Positions 9,880 to 19,966 are shown, counted from the stretch's first letter. The stretch: 64,000 bases of DNA from Candidatus Blochmannia vicinus (GCF_023586525.1 NZ_CP097763.1:310001-374000), one strand, 5' to 3'. Made by a program: numbers and translations. Notes: generated by a model not told the origin, from the sequence alone.

Positions 9880-11529
9880 TTACTGCTCCAACATAGCGTC
9901 ATTTGAAGCACCGGGCGGAACTAGTGGCCAAACATTTTCATATTCATCGATTAGTACATGCAATAAAAAAGCTTCTGTGTGCATAAATAGTGCATTGATT
10001 GCATTTGATATTTGGGATTTATGAGTAATACGTAATCCATGAATGTCAAATGCTTTAGCTAAAACAAGAAAGTTAGGATTATCTGTTAATGTAGTTTCAC
10101 TATAACGTTTATTAAAAAATAATTGTTGCCATTGACGAACCATTCCTAAACGTTGGTTATCTAATAAAACAATTTTAATGGGTAGATTTTTGCGTTTAAT
10201 AGTGGCAAGTTCTTGTATATTCATCATAAATGATCCATCACCAGAAATACATATCACCATACAGTTGGGCCGGCCAATTTGAGCACCGATAGCTGCTGGT
10301 GTTCCGAATCCCATAGTTCCCAGTCCCCCAGAAGTAATAAAATTTTCTGGACGATTAAATTGCATGTGCTGGGCAGCCCACATCTGATGTTGCCCAACAT
10401 CTGTAGTAACGATAGTATCGTAAGGGGCATTTTCACTAATTGCTCGTAATAAGGCTGGCGCATAAATTTTGTCATTAGTCGATTGATAACACCAACGGTA
10501 CTTTAATTTCAAAGATTTTATTTTTATTCTCCATTCATCAATAGATAAGGATTGTGTTAATGAAAATAGTAAATCGCTTAAATTTCCTGACAAAGAAACG
10601 TGAGCTAAGCGTAGTTTACCAAATTCTGCAGGATCAATATCTAAATGAATTACTTTTGCTTGTGGAGCAAAAGTATGCAACTGCCCGGTTACTCGATCAT
10701 CAAAACGAGCTCCAATTGCAATTAGTAAATCACATTTTTGTACTGCTAAATTAGCTGCTTGATTGCCGTGCATTCCTAACATTCCTAAATAACAATCTTC
10801 TGTATAATCTGCTGCACCAATTCCTTTTAATGTTACTACAGTAGGTATTTTTGTTTTAGAAATGAATCTACGTAGCGATGTTACTGCTTGCGCCATTCCA
10901 ACTCCTCCACCTATATAAAGTATTGGTTGGTATGATTGAAGCATTAATACACGAGCTTTTTCTATGTCACCTGTGACGCTACAAACATGTTTTTTATTAT
11001 TATTAACATAGTATTTAGTAGGTATTATTTTTTCGGTAGATAATTGAATATCTTTTGGTATATCTATTAATACTGGACCTGGTCTTCCTTTAGAAGCAAT
11101 AAAAAATGCTTCATCAATAATACCAGGTATCATATTTAATGAATGTACTAAAAAGCTATGTTTAGTGCAAGCTAAGGATAATCCTAATACGTCTACTTCT
11201 TGAAATGCGTCAGTACCAATAAATTCTAATCCTACTTGTCCAGTAATCGCTACTATCGGAATGGAATCTAACAATGCATCAGCTAGCCCAGTGATAAGAT
11301 TGGTAGCGCCTGGGCCAGAAGTTGCAAAGCATACCCCAACTTTTCCGGTGGCTCTAGCATATCCTATAGCAGCTATAATCGCTCCTTGTTCATGTCTACA
11401 TAATAAATGTTTTACTTCAGAATCAAATAATGCATCGTACATTGGCATAATAGCCCCACCTGGGTAACCAAAAATAATATCTACCCCTTTGTCTCTCAGT
11501 GCTTTTATTATCCACTGAGCTCCGTTCAT
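9880..11529 (-). CDS. ilvG: acetohydroxyacid synthase II, large subunit (intact)
   Basis: 549 residues from the ATG at 11529, preceded by CGAGGAAAT; a TTG-initiated extension to 11568 is rejected because the E. coli protein also starts MNGAQW. A thiamine-diphosphate and FAD enzyme that condenses pyruvate with pyruvate or 2-oxobutanoate. Marks are [15 protein letters not shown], the catalytic glutamate in LLCRHEQGA near 47, and the TPP motif [15 protein letters not shown]. Isozyme II is valine-insensitive. Unlike E. coli K-12, where ilvG is frameshifted, this copy is full length. First structural gene of ilvGMEDA. Confidence 0.97.
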   Translation of the reverse strand: MNGAQWIIKALRDKGVDIIFGYPGGAIMPMYDALFDSEVKHLLCRHEQGAIIAAIGYARATGKVGVCFATSGPGATNLITGLADALLDSIPIVAITGQVGLEFIGTDAFQEVDVLGLSLACTKHSFLVHSLNMIPGIIDEAFFIASKGRPGPVLIDIPKDIQLSTEKIIPTKYYVNNNKKHVCSVTGDIEKARVLMLQSYQPILYIGGGVGMAQAVTSLRRFISKTKIPTVVTLKGIGAADYTEDCYLGMLGMHGNQAANLAVQKCDLLIAIGARFDDRVTGQLHTFAPQAKVIHLDIDPAEFGKLRLAHVSLSGNLSDLLFSLTQSLSIDEWRIKIKSLKLKYRWCYQSTNDKIYAPALLRAISENAPYDTIVTTDVGQHQMWAAQHMQFNRPENFITSGGLGTMGFGTPAAIGAQIGRPNCMVICISGDGSFMMNIQELATIKRKNLPIKIVLLDNQRLGMVRQWQQLFFNKRYSETTLTDNPNFLVLAKAFDIHGLRITHKSQISNAINALFMHTEAFLLHVLIDEYENVWPLVPPGASNDAMLEQ

Positions 11530-12606
11530 ATTTATTTCCTCGTGTGATTTGTATGAATTAAACAACAATTAAATTAGATTATTTATAAATAAGTGATCAA
11601 TTTTTAAAATTAATTGTAACCCATATGGAAATTACATATTTTCTTAGATTTAAGTAGGTTTGAAATATTTATAAAAATATTGCGTATATCATCAAAAACA
11701 TTTTTATTTTAGGAAAATCCTTATGATATTAATATCTTTGATATCAATATACGCTTCCGTTGTGTATCGATTAAATTATAAAATATAATTGGTTTAAAGT
11801 ATAATACTGTTATTGATAAAAATTTTTCTATATATTTTAAATAATCAAATAATTATATTAAAAATAATTTTTGTGACATTAATGCTGATATTTAATTGTC
11901 AAGAATACTATATTCTATAATATGTTTTATTAAAAACTAGCAGTAATTTTTAAAACAGTAATTTCCATGTGTTTTAAACATAAAAATTTTTATGACAAAT
12001 ATGTATCATCGTCACGCGAACAAAACACAAAGAATTTGATATTCTTAATATTCATAATGGTAAATTCTGTTTTGTTTTAACGTTTTTGTTCTAGTGGATA
12101 CCTTCAATAAAGCAAAATACATATTTGATTATATATATATGCGTTCTATTTATATTCTTATATGTTATAGATACGGTATTTTAAAAAGTGATGTTTTGTA
12201 GATAATATTATTTTTAATAATCATCAGTATATAATTGTTATTTCAGTTTATTGTTATAGGATTGTATATATTTTTTAATTATTTTAGTATATAAATAGCG
12301 GCTAACTATTCGTATTTATCAAAAATTTTAATTTGGTATCGTTTACTTATTTTTGAAAAGAACGATATATGATATTAAGATTTTAATTATATTATAGTAA
12401 ATACTTATAGATTTCAGTTTATACAATTAGTTTTATATTAAAAGTGCTAAAAATCTATAATATATAGGATGATGCTTTTCATTTTTAAAAAATAAATAAT
12501 AAACATGTAAAAGACACGATATTAAAGCGCACATATTTGATATGTGCGCTTTAAGTTATATTATAATTTTAACTTATGTTATTTTTACACTCTTGTAGAT
12601 AGACTA
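11530..12606 (-). other. 1.08 kb upstream region of ilvG, no attenuator recognised
   Basis: AT-rich leader/promoter region between tRNA-Trp and ilvG. In E. coli this position holds the ilvL leader peptide and attenuator. I find no convincing run of Ile/Val/Leu codons followed by a GC-rich terminator. What is visible on the minus strand: an 11-bp imperfect hairpin at 11726-11750, the palindrome CATAAAAATTTTTATG at 11979-11994, and an inverted repeat with a 4-base bulge (12019-12037 against 12062-12076) whose loop contains a short ATG frame. The tRNA terminator hairpin at 12522-12554 is listed separately. Confidence 0.5.
12522..12554 (-). terminator. terminator hairpin of the tRNA Ala-Asp-Trp cluster
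   Basis: Perfect 15-bp stem (TTAAAGCGCACATAT and complement) with a 3-base loop, GC-rich against its surroundings. It lies 52 bases beyond the end of tRNA-Trp. On the minus strand it is followed, after TATCGTG, by a short T-rich stretch (TCTTTT). It probably ends the tRNA transcript before the ilv operon. Confidence 0.65.
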
Positions 12607-12680
12607 CAGGGGTGAAGAGACTTGAACTCCTAACACTCGGTTTTGGAGACCGACGTTCTACCTATTTGAACTACACCCCT
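12607..12680 (-). tRNA. trpT: tRNA-Trp (anticodon CCA)
   Basis: Minus-strand cloverleaf with acceptor AGGGGTG/CACCCCT, anticodon arm TCGGT-CTCCAAA-ACCGA (anticodon CCA) and discriminator G. CCA end not encoded. In E. coli aspT-trpT follow rrnC, close to the ilv operon. The same neighbours are here, but the rRNA genes are absent. Confidence 0.96.
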
Positions 12681-12708
12681 TATATTATTAATAATTTAAT
12701 ACGGTATG

Positions 12709-12782
12709 CGGTGCGGACGGGACTTGAACCCGTGACCCTCGGCGTGACAGGCCGATGTTCTAACCATCTGAACTACCGCACC
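12709..12782 (-). tRNA. aspT: tRNA-Asp (anticodon GUC)
   Basis: Minus-strand cloverleaf with acceptor GGTGCGG/CCGCACC, anticodon arm TCGGC-CTGTCAC-GCCGA (anticodon GTC), T arm ACGGGTTCAAGTCCCGT and discriminator G. It lies 28 bases upstream of tRNA-Trp on the same strand, as in the distal part of E. coli rrnC. Confidence 0.96.
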
Positions 12783-12938
12783 GTTATCAATTAAATGATC
12801 ATTAAAATTAATGATTAACTACGTATATATCATATTTTATTGATAAATGCTGTGAATTTTGTTCTGCTAGGTTCATTATTTTTAACGGGTTACATTTAAA
12901 AATTTGTTTAATATAAAATTACGTTACACATTTAATTA

Positions 12939-13011
12939 TGGAGCTAAGCGGAATCGAACCGCTAACCTTCTGCGTGCAAAACAGATGCTCTCCCAGTTGA
13001 GCTATAGCCCC
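12939..13011 (-). tRNA. alaT: tRNA-Ala (anticodon UGC), outside any rRNA operon
   Basis: Minus-strand cloverleaf with acceptor GGGGCTA/TAGCTCC, anticodon arm TCTGT-TTTGCAC-GCAGA (anticodon TGC) and discriminator A. In enterobacteria this tRNA is normally in the 16S-23S spacer together with tRNA-Ile. Here no rRNA flanks it: murI lies upstream and tRNA-Asp downstream. The gene symbol follows the spacer alanine tRNA by analogy. Confidence 0.95.
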
Positions 13012-13495
13012 AAACCTATTAAATGTACTACTGTAACAAGTTTAAAATAAAGATGCAAACTAAAATAATATAATTACAAATTTTTATATTTTATTGAATG
13101 CAAATAGTTTCTAAAACAATGAGTTTTAATTTTTTAATTACACTAATTTTAAATTATTAATTAATTTTTAATATTAATGTGATTAAGTCAACAATTATTT
13201 CTTATAACAATTTTATTGTTATTTGAGATAAATTAATTTACTTCTTATAGAAGTACTAGATCAAAGTTGATAAATGTTTATAAAAATTAGAATTTTTTGA
13301 TGTTTTGAGTTTATAAAATATTTTTACAGATAAAGTTTAATAGTTAGTTTAATCATTAAGTAATGATTATTATATGTTGAGCACATATTTTATATATATT
13401 TATATTTCTTAAGTATAATTAAGTGAATGTTATATATGTGGTAAAAACTTAATAAATATATGCGTTTATAGTAAGAAGTTCAAATTTTTTATAAT
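13012..13495. other. gap between murI and tRNA-Ala, no gene seen
   Basis: 484 bases, AT-rich. In E. coli murI is followed by rrnB; no 16S, 23S or 5S sequence is recognisable here. A small palindrome AATCATTA-AG-TAATGATT lies near 13352-13371. It must hold the promoter of the Ala-Asp-Trp tRNA transcript. Confidence 0.6.
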
Positions 13496-14350
13496 TTATA
13501 TTGATAAGATTTCTAAAGAAAAAAAATTATAATTGGACAATAAAATAGATTTTAGTTTAATAACTTTTGTAGTGTCCATAGAACAATAGATTTTGTTTGG
13601 TCTGATGGAATAATTAACGTTATTTATAGGATCTTTAATTAGGGTCTCATTACGTTGTAATAAACGTAAACTATATTTAGCGATGGTGCGTCTAGAATCT
13701 ACTAAATAACTATTTGAAGATAACGTTGTAATTAATTCTTTTTTTAGTAAGGAAAAATGAGTACATCCTAGTACTATAGTATCAGGAGGTTGTTTCATTT
13801 CTAACCAGGGGGCTAGAATATTACGAATCATTGATAAAGATATTTTTTCGCCATATATTTTGGATTCAGCTAAGTGTACTAATTCAGATGTGCCTAATAA
13901 TAGGACTTTGTATTTACTTGCAAAACGTTTTATAAGACTCCAAGTATAGTCATGATTTGCAGTACGATGTGTTGCTAATACTCCAATAATGCCATTTCTA
14001 GTTAATTTAGATGCTAACTTGATCGCAGGTATTGTTCCGATAATAGGAAATAAAAAGTGATTTTGTAATATTTTTAATGAAACTACACTGGCAGTATTAC
14101 AAGCAACAACTACAAGATCTAATTGATGTTGATTTTGAACGGTTTTAATTATAGAAGTTACGCGATTTGTGATAAATATTTCTGAATGTTCACCATAAGG
14201 AAAGGCTTGATTATCAAAAAAATATAGATACCATACGTATGGTAATAATTTGCGCATCGCGGTATAAATGGATAAACCACCTACTCCAGAATCTAGTATT
14301 AAGATTGTTGGTTGTTTGTATTTGTATATATTTTTACAGAAATATGTCAT
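13496..14350 (-). CDS. murI: glutamate racemase
   Basis: 284 residues (E. coli 285). It converts L- to D-glutamate for peptidoglycan. Motifs are the N-terminal ILDSGVGGLSIY near 19-30, the first catalytic cysteine in VVACNTAS, and the second in LGCTHFSLL near 192. The surrounding sequence is more diverged than for the metabolic genes. Start ATG at 14350; the upstream sequence gives no clear ribosome-binding site. Confidence 0.95.
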   Translation of the reverse strand: MTYFCKNIYKYKQPTILILDSGVGGLSIYTAMRKLLPYVWYLYFFDNQAFPYGEHSEIFITNRVTSIIKTVQNQHQLDLVVVACNTASVVSLKILQNHFLFPIIGTIPAIKLASKLTRNGIIGVLATHRTANHDYTWSLIKRFASKYKVLLLGTSELVHLAESKIYGEKISLSMIRNILAPWLEMKQPPDTIVLGCTHFSLLKKELITTLSSNSYLVDSRRTIAKYSLRLLQRNETLIKDPINNVNYSIRPNKIYCSMDTTKVIKLKSILLSNYNFFSLEILSI

Positions 14351-14778
14351 TTACTTTATTAAATATTTACTTGATATAAGCATTATATAAATTTGGTGGA
14401 ATTAGGTATATATTTAGTTTACGATTTTGTTTGTAATTTTTTATGTAACGTGATATTAAATTTTTAATAAAATTTTTTATTTTTTAATCAAAGATATCAC
14501 ATTGAATGATATGTCCATAATAATGTTAGTTTTATTAAAATCATACATTTTTATTAATTTTTATTCGTAATTGATTAGATATTGCCGGGTATAGGAGATA
14601 TTATGTATTATATTGATAATATGTAAGTAAATATAAATTATTTTTATCTGCTAATTAATAATTTTGTTGGCAAAATAAGCATTTTTATATAGAAACTGTT
14701 TCTTAAAATACATATTTTAGGAGTGTATAGACAATAAATTTATATAAAAATTATTATTTGTATATAAAATATATTATG
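14351..14778. other. gap between metF and murI, no gene seen
   Basis: 428 bases, very AT-rich. No family-like frame and no strong palindrome. In E. coli the genes between these two (the btuB side and others) occupy this position; nothing recognisable remains. Confidence 0.55.
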
Positions 14779-15669
14779 TTAGTTTTTGTTTTTTATTCCT
14801 AGACTATGACATATTGCATATGTTAAGTCTGATCTATTAAGAGTATAAAAATGAAAATTTCTTACTCCTTCTTTAATAAGAATTCTAATCATGTCTATTG
14901 CTACAAATGTTCCAAGCATTTTTTGTGTTTTTAGGTCATGATCTAGCCCGTGAAAAATTACGTATATCCAATGTGGTATTTTAACTTTAGTAAAAGTAAT
15001 AAAATTCTGTACTTGACGAAAATTAAAAATAGGTAATATTCCGGGAATAATTTCTGTATCAATTCCAACAGATATACAAAGATCTCTAAATCTTAAATAT
15101 TGTTCTACATCGAAAAAAAATTGAGTAATTGCACGATTAGCGCCAGCATCTATTTTTTTTTTCAAATTAATTAAATCTGATTGCGCGTTCTTTGCTTCTG
15201 GATGTACTTCTGGGTAAGCAGCTACAGAAATATCAAAATTTCCAACTTTTTTTAGTAAATATACTAAATCTGCAGCATACATAGATGATTGATGATTTTT
15301 ATTGATTTGATCACCTCTTAATGCAACAATGTTATGAATACCATTGTTCCAATATTCTTGCGCAATGATCTGTAATGCTTGAGGAGTTTCGTTAATACAT
15401 GTTAAATGGGGAGCTACTACTAATTTAGTATGTTTTTTTATATCATTAATTGTTTTATCGGTATAGTCTCGTGTTCCAGAATTAACACTGTATGTTACAG
15501 AAACAAAAGCAGGATTGAGCTTACTTAATTTTTTTATAGTTTTCCATAATATTTTTTTCATTTCATTGGTACGTGGAGGGAAGAATTCAAATGATACATT
15601 AATATTGCCTTGTAATTCTGCTAAATATTGATTTAATATTTCTTGTTGAGCAGCATGGAACATGCTCAT
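14779..15669 (-). CDS. metF: 5,10-methylenetetrahydrofolate reductase
   Basis: 296 residues, the E. coli length. A FAD enzyme giving 5-methyl-tetrahydrofolate, the methyl donor used by MetE. Marks are INVSFEFFPPRTNEM near 23-37 with the catalytic Glu, ISVAAYPEVHPEAKNA, and GANRAITQFFFDVEQYLRFRD read as two adjoining pieces around AITQFFFD. Start ATG at 15669, preceded by CGAGAGGAAAAT. In E. coli metL lies between metB and metF; here only 441 non-coding bases remain. Confidence 0.98.
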   Translation of the reverse strand: MSMFHAAQQEILNQYLAELQGNINVSFEFFPPRTNEMKKILWKTIKKLSKLNPAFVSVTYSVNSGTRDYTDKTINDIKKHTKLVVAPHLTCINETPQALQIIAQEYWNNGIHNIVALRGDQINKNHQSSMYAADLVYLLKKVGNFDISVAAYPEVHPEAKNAQSDLINLKKKIDAGANRAITQFFFDVEQYLRFRDLCISVGIDTEIIPGILPIFNFRQVQNFITFTKVKIPHWIYVIFHGLDHDLKTQKMLGTFVAIDMIRILIKEGVRNFHFYTLNRSDLTYAICHSLGIKNKN

Positions 15670-16110
15670 ATTTTCCTCTCGTGGATTTATAAAATAATAT
15701 GTATGATATGTTATGTATGCTATACTACAAATAAGTGTTATTATATTTACTATTTACAGTTATGTTTTTATAAAGAATTTTTTATTTAAGTTACGTGAAA
15801 GAATGGTTTCTACTTATTATAAGTGGCATTTTTTAAATTAATAAGTCAAAAATGTTATCATTACTATTATGAGTTCTCTGTTTTGCAGCAATATATATGC
15901 TGGTTAAGGTTCTATCACAACTAAAGTGTGCATTCAGTAATTAATGGTGTATATTTTATATCAATTTTTATATGTTAAATATATTATTTTTTAAATTTTA
16001 TGGATGTTTAATTAGTTACTAAGGTTTGCAATAGTATGTCTATATATTCATTAATCATCTTGATTTATTAATTAGTATAAGTATTAGTGTCACACTAATA
16101 TCGGAATATT
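15670..16110. other. gap where metL would be expected
   Basis: 441 bases between metB and metF on the minus strand. E. coli has metL (aspartokinase II/homoserine dehydrogenase II) here; no remnant is recognisable. The small palindrome listed at 16082-16100 lies at the metB side. Confidence 0.55.
16082..16100 (-). terminator. hairpin just after metB
   Basis: Perfect 19-base palindrome, arms TATTAGTGT/ACACTAATA around a single C, 10 bases beyond the metB stop codon. Position suggests a transcript-end hairpin, but no T-run follows it on the minus strand. Confidence 0.4.
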
Positions 16111-17259
16111 TCATTCTATTGATTTAAATGCTTGTGCTAAGTCAGCGATAAGATCATCACTATCTTCTAGTCCTACTGAAATACGAAGTAGCATATCATT
16201 AATGCCAGCACGTTTTCGAGCGCTTTCTGGCATAGCGGCATGCGTCATAGTAGCTGGATGGGCAATCAGACTTTCTACACCTCCGAACGATTCTGCTAAT
16301 GTAAATAATTTCAATGATTGTAAAAATTGTAGTAACATATTTTTAGTTCCTTTTAGCTCGAAACTAAATATTGATCCGAATCCACTTTGTTGTTTACAAG
16401 CAATCCTATGTCCAGGATGACTGGATAACCCTGGATAGTATAACGTATTGATTTGAGATTGTTTTTGACAGAAAGAAATAATGTTTTTAGTATTCTTTTG
16501 TTGTTGGTAAACTCGAGGCATTAAAGTACGTATACCACGTAATAATTGGTAGCTATCAAAAGCGCTACTAGTAATCCCAAGTGTGTTTCCCCACCAAGCT
16601 AATTTATCGGAAATGTATGTATCCTTAGATACCACCGCGCCTGCTATTAAATCTGAATGTCCGTTTAGATATTTACTGCAAGAATGTACTACTAAGTCTG
16701 CGCCTAGCATTAATGGATTTTGAAAAACTGGAGTCATAAATGTATTATCTACGACATATAATATATTTTTTTGGAGTTTACAAATATTGTAAATATCTAC
16801 TATTCGAAGCATAGGATTACTTGGAGTTTCTATAAAAATTAATTTAGGTTTATATATTAATGACTCTAGTAATATTTTTGTGTCATTTTGATCAATAAAT
16901 AATACTTTACATATGCCTTTTTTATGTAATGCATCTAATAGTCGGTAAGTTCCTCCATAACAATCATGAGGTGCTATTAACAAATCGTGTGGCTCAAGAA
17001 AAGCGGAGCATATTAGATAAATAGCAGACATACCGCTACTTGTCATAATTGTATTTTTTCCATATTCTAAATCTGATAGAGTTTGTTGAGCTATATCTCG
17101 AGTAGGATTTTTGCGTCGTGAATAATCATACAGACGTGGTTGATTTAATCCAAAAAAATTATAAGTAGTTGAAAGAGTAATAGGAGGCACAACGCATCCA
17201 TGTTGCTCATCAATATTCAAACCACTTCTAACACTGATTGTTGATTTTTTAATATCCAT
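16111..17259 (-). CDS. metB: cystathionine gamma-synthase
   Basis: 382 residues (E. coli 386). PLP enzyme joining O-succinylhomoserine (made by MetA, also in this window) to cysteine. Marks are TISVRSGLN at the start, SGMSAIYL, APHDCYGGTYRLLDAL, and the PLP lysine in VVHSCSKYLNGHSDL near 198. The C-terminal LFTLAESFGGVESLI is intact. In E. coli metJ, encoding the Met repressor, is divergent from metB; that position holds only 267 bases here, so metB seems to have lost its local repressor. Confidence 0.97.
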   Translation of the reverse strand: MDIKKSTISVRSGLNIDEQHGCVVPPITLSTTYNFFGLNQPRLYDYSRRKNPTRDIAQQTLSDLEYGKNTIMTSSGMSAIYLICSAFLEPHDLLIAPHDCYGGTYRLLDALHKKGICKVLFIDQNDTKILLESLIYKPKLIFIETPSNPMLRIVDIYNICKLQKNILYVVDNTFMTPVFQNPLMLGADLVVHSCSKYLNGHSDLIAGAVVSKDTYISDKLAWWGNTLGITSSAFDSYQLLRGIRTLMPRVYQQQKNTKNIISFCQKQSQINTLYYPGLSSHPGHRIACKQQSGFGSIFSFELKGTKNMLLQFLQSLKLFTLAESFGGVESLIAHPATMTHAAMPESARKRAGINDMLLRISVGLEDSDDLIADLAQAFKSIE

Positions 17260-17526
17260 AGTAAATAATTAATTTAATCATTTATCCTTTTTAATATATC
17301 ATTAATATCATTAATATACTAATATTATTTATGTATCTGATAATGTTTTTATGTATTTATTATTTATCACAACTAAAATAACAAATGCACTTTATTATTA
17401 ATTATGTGTAATAGTAATAGGAATGAAATTTGATAATGTATGTTTACACGCTGTAATATATTTTGTTAGTCACATGTTTTGATGCGTACAAATGCAGATG
17501 TAAGAACGTATATGTTTATATTTTAT

Positions 17527-17763
17527 TCATTTTTTATTAATGGGAAAAAAATTAGTGTGAGCAGCAACATTAAAGCGTTTATTAAAGAGATTTACACGGC
17601 CACGCGTATCTACTATACGTTGTGTACCTGTATAAAACGGATGACATAGATTACAAACGTCTAAATTTAAATTGTGATTCAAAGTTGATTTAGTGTTAAC
17701 AATATTTCCACACGAACAATGCGCAGATATTTCATTATATTTTGGATGAATATTTTTCTTCAT
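17527..17763 (-). CDS. rpmE: 50S ribosomal protein L31
   Basis: 78 residues against 70 in E. coli; the extra residues are a C-terminal tail ([10 protein letters not shown]). The zinc-type cysteines C16, C18, C37 and C40 are all present (CSCGN and [12 protein letters not shown]), so this is the zinc-binding form. FNKRFNV near the end is the conserved 70S contact region. In E. coli it lies beside priA; priA is missing and a 1.45 kb gap follows instead. Confidence 0.96.
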   Translation of the reverse strand: MKKNIHPKYNEISAHCSCGNIVNTKSTLNHNLNLDVCNLCHPFYTGTQRIVDTRGRVNLFNKRFNVAAHTNFFPINKK

Positions 17764-18121
17764 GGTATATTCTCATATTAAGTAATATTGTATTTTTAAT
17801 AGTTGATAGAATATCATAACAAATGATAAAAATCATAAATTCTATTCTATAGAATTTAGTAAATTAAATATTAGTATATAATTATACATATAACCAGACA
17901 ATTTGATCTATTAATTATGTGCATATATATATCTAAAAATAGATGAATAAATAAATTAATAATTTTTTTTATAATATCTATTGATAATAGATATTGTTTT
18001 GTATTTTATATAAAATTTATAATATTTAAATATATTTAAATGCAACGTATCTAAATTTTAGGGATATCATTATATAATATATAAAAATTGTATTATCCTG
18101 TAATAGGATCGAATTAATTTA

Positions 18122-18166
18122 TGAAATATTATAATTATATTTAACAAATATAATTATAATATTTCA
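18122..18166. repeat. perfect 21-bp palindrome, loop AAC
   Basis: Left arm 18122-18142 and right arm 18146-18166 are exact reverse complements (start TGAAATATTATAATTATATT, one base longer). The first mismatch is outside both ends. All A/T except one G and C pair. Located inside the rpmE-fpr gap. Confidence 0.85.
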
Positions 18167-18884
18167 GTTAAGAATTACTATTTTTTGGTTAAAAAATAAT
18201 TATGTTTATGTTCAGATAAATATAGAATTAACGTTTTATTTGATGACATATATCAATATTGATTTAGTTAATAACTATACTATTATTAAACAAATATTCA
18301 TATCTATAATTGTTCATTAATATTTAGGTGTATAATCATATTAAGACATATTATAATATATGTTGTAATAATTAACAAATAGTAATTTTATTAAGTTTAT
18401 TAATTATACTAAGATAGTGACCTTTTAATAGAGAATTATTTACATAAGTATTTTTATCAGAGATATAAAAGTTAATCTAAAAATTAGAGTAATAATTGTA
18501 TTTATGTTGTGGTTATTATTGATGAAGATTAAATAGACTATTTGTAATTTGGTTTATCAAATATATAAAAGATAAATAAAAATTATAATTTAGTATAGGT
18601 AAAACATTTATTTCATTTATATTGACATTTCGTTTTAATAATTTCTAGGAATTATTACATGTTTTCATAATGTTAATTTTATTAAGTAAAAGTAGCAATT
18701 ATAATATTTGTTATGGCGATAGTATTTATAAAAAATTATAATTAAATGCCTGAATTTACATTATCACCAATAAGTTTTTAATAATAATATTAAATCATTA
18801 AAATAACTTTGATTTAATCAATTTAATTTGTTGCTATAGATTAACTCGTGATTTTTTGTATATACGCTTAGAAATATCAGTACG

Positions 18885-18937
18885 ATTTAATAACATATAT
18901 ATAATTCTATGAATGAATTATATATATGTTATTAAAT
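18885..18937. repeat. perfect 23-bp palindrome, 7-base loop
   Basis: Left arm 18885-18907 and right arm 18915-18937 are exact reverse complements, beginning ATTTAATAACATATATATAA. The loop is TATGAAT. It lies about 280 bases before fpr. Its sequence is unrelated to the palindrome at 18122. Confidence 0.85.
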
Positions 18938-19216
18938 GAAATATTTGTGCATATAAGATATTTTCATAATCGTAACGATGTTAAAATAATTGCTCGGAGA
19001 TATAACTTTAGTATAATAAATCGTTGTGAAGTAAAACAAAAATTTTTGAAGATATTATACTGATTTTATAAAAAGTTTGATATATCAATATTATAATCGA
19101 AGATCTTATAAAAATAAGATAGCAATATATGTGTGTTTTAATTTAATATTAATCTTGGTTTTCTTAGTGAAATAACTTAAATAAAAATTAAATAATTTAA
19201 ATTATAGGTTAACTTT

Positions 19217-19966
19217 ATGTCTACATGGGTTGTTGGAAAAATTGTTGAAGTAAAACACTGGACAGATCAGTTATTTAGTCTTATTGTACAAGCTCCAGTT
19301 AATGCATTTGTTGCCGGACAATTTACTAGAATAGGAATGTATGTAAATAGCACAATTATACAGCGTGCTTATTCGTATCTCAATGCTCCTAACAATCCCA
19401 ATTTAGAATTTTATATAGCTACTGTGTTAGAAGGAAAATTTACCCCATTATTGCGTGCTTTATGTTCTGGCGATACTGTTATGCTTACTAAAGAAGCGTA
19501 TGGACGCTTTGTACTTGATGAAATTCCAAGTTGTGCAAATTTATGGATGTTGGCTAGCGGGACAGGAATTGGTCCATATTTATCAATACTTGCAGATCAT
19601 GACGAAAGATTAGATCAATTTTCAAATATTGTGTTAGTACATGCGACACGGTTTTATAAAAATTTAAATTATTTGTCTCAAATAAAAAAATTGAAAAATA
19701 TTTATTCTAGTAAATTACGCGTGCAAACAATTACAAGTCAGGAAAAATCTTATAATTCGCTTTTTGGACGTATACCTACTTTGATAGAGAATAATTCTTT
19801 AGAAAAAAAAGTGGGATTGCCATTGAATATTAGTAATAGTCATGTAATGTTATGTGGTAATCCACACATGATATCTGATACTAAAGAAATATTGAAAAAA
19901 AAATACGGAATGAAAGATCATGTACGACGTAATCCAGGCCATATTACTCAAGAACGTTATTGGTAA
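19217..19966 (+). CDS. fpr: ferredoxin/flavodoxin-NADP+ reductase
   Basis: 249 residues (E. coli 248). FAD enzyme moving electrons between NADPH and flavodoxin or ferredoxin. FAD-binding RAYSYLNAPNNP near 51-62, NADP-binding MLASGTGIGPYLSIL near 111-125, VMLCGNPHMI, and the C-terminal ITQERYW with its terminal Trp are all as in E. coli. First gene of the plus-strand fpr-tpiA pair. A 10-bp A/T hairpin at 19971-19995 directly follows the stop. Confidence 0.96.
   Translation: MSTWVVGKIVEVKHWTDQLFSLIVQAPVNAFVAGQFTRIGMYVNSTIIQRAYSYLNAPNNPNLEFYIATVLEGKFTPLLRALCSGDTVMLTKEAYGRFVLDEIPSCANLWMLASGTGIGPYLSILADHDERLDQFSNIVLVHATRFYKNLNYLSQIKKLKNIYSSKLRVQTITSQEKSYNSLFGRIPTLIENNSLEKKVGLPLNISNSHVMLCGNPHMISDTKEILKKKYGMKDHVRRNPGHITQERYW

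Larger units (their letters stand above)
17764..19216. other. 1.45 kb non-coding gap between rpmE and fpr
   Basis: Divergent genes flank this stretch, the longest gap of the window. E. coli carries priA, cytR, ftsN, hslVU and other genes between these two. No remnant frame is recognisable. It holds three hairpin-forming repeats: 17973-17995 (10-bp arms AATATCTATT, loop 3), 18122-18166 and 18885-18937, the last two listed separately. A TTGACA hexamer near 18623 has no convincing -10 partner. I looked for a DnaA-box cluster and saw none. Confidence 0.6.

Noticed and set aside
11670..11702. Minus-strand peptide MFLMIYAIFL as an ilv leader
   Set aside because: Too short, no ribosome-binding site, and no attenuator hairpin downstream.
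11897..11902. TTGACA on the minus strand as the ilvG -35 box
   Set aside because: No -10-like hexamer at 16-18 bases.
12125..12230. Minus-strand peptide MIIKNNIIYKTSLFKIPYL as an ilvL leader
   Set aside because: Five of nineteen residues are Ile, but Ile codons are abundant by chance at this base composition. It lacks Val/Leu runs and no terminator/antiterminator pair follows.
12612..12794. 60-codon open frame over the Trp and Asp tRNAs on the plus strand
   Set aside because: It is the antisense of two clear tRNA genes and has no protein-family character.
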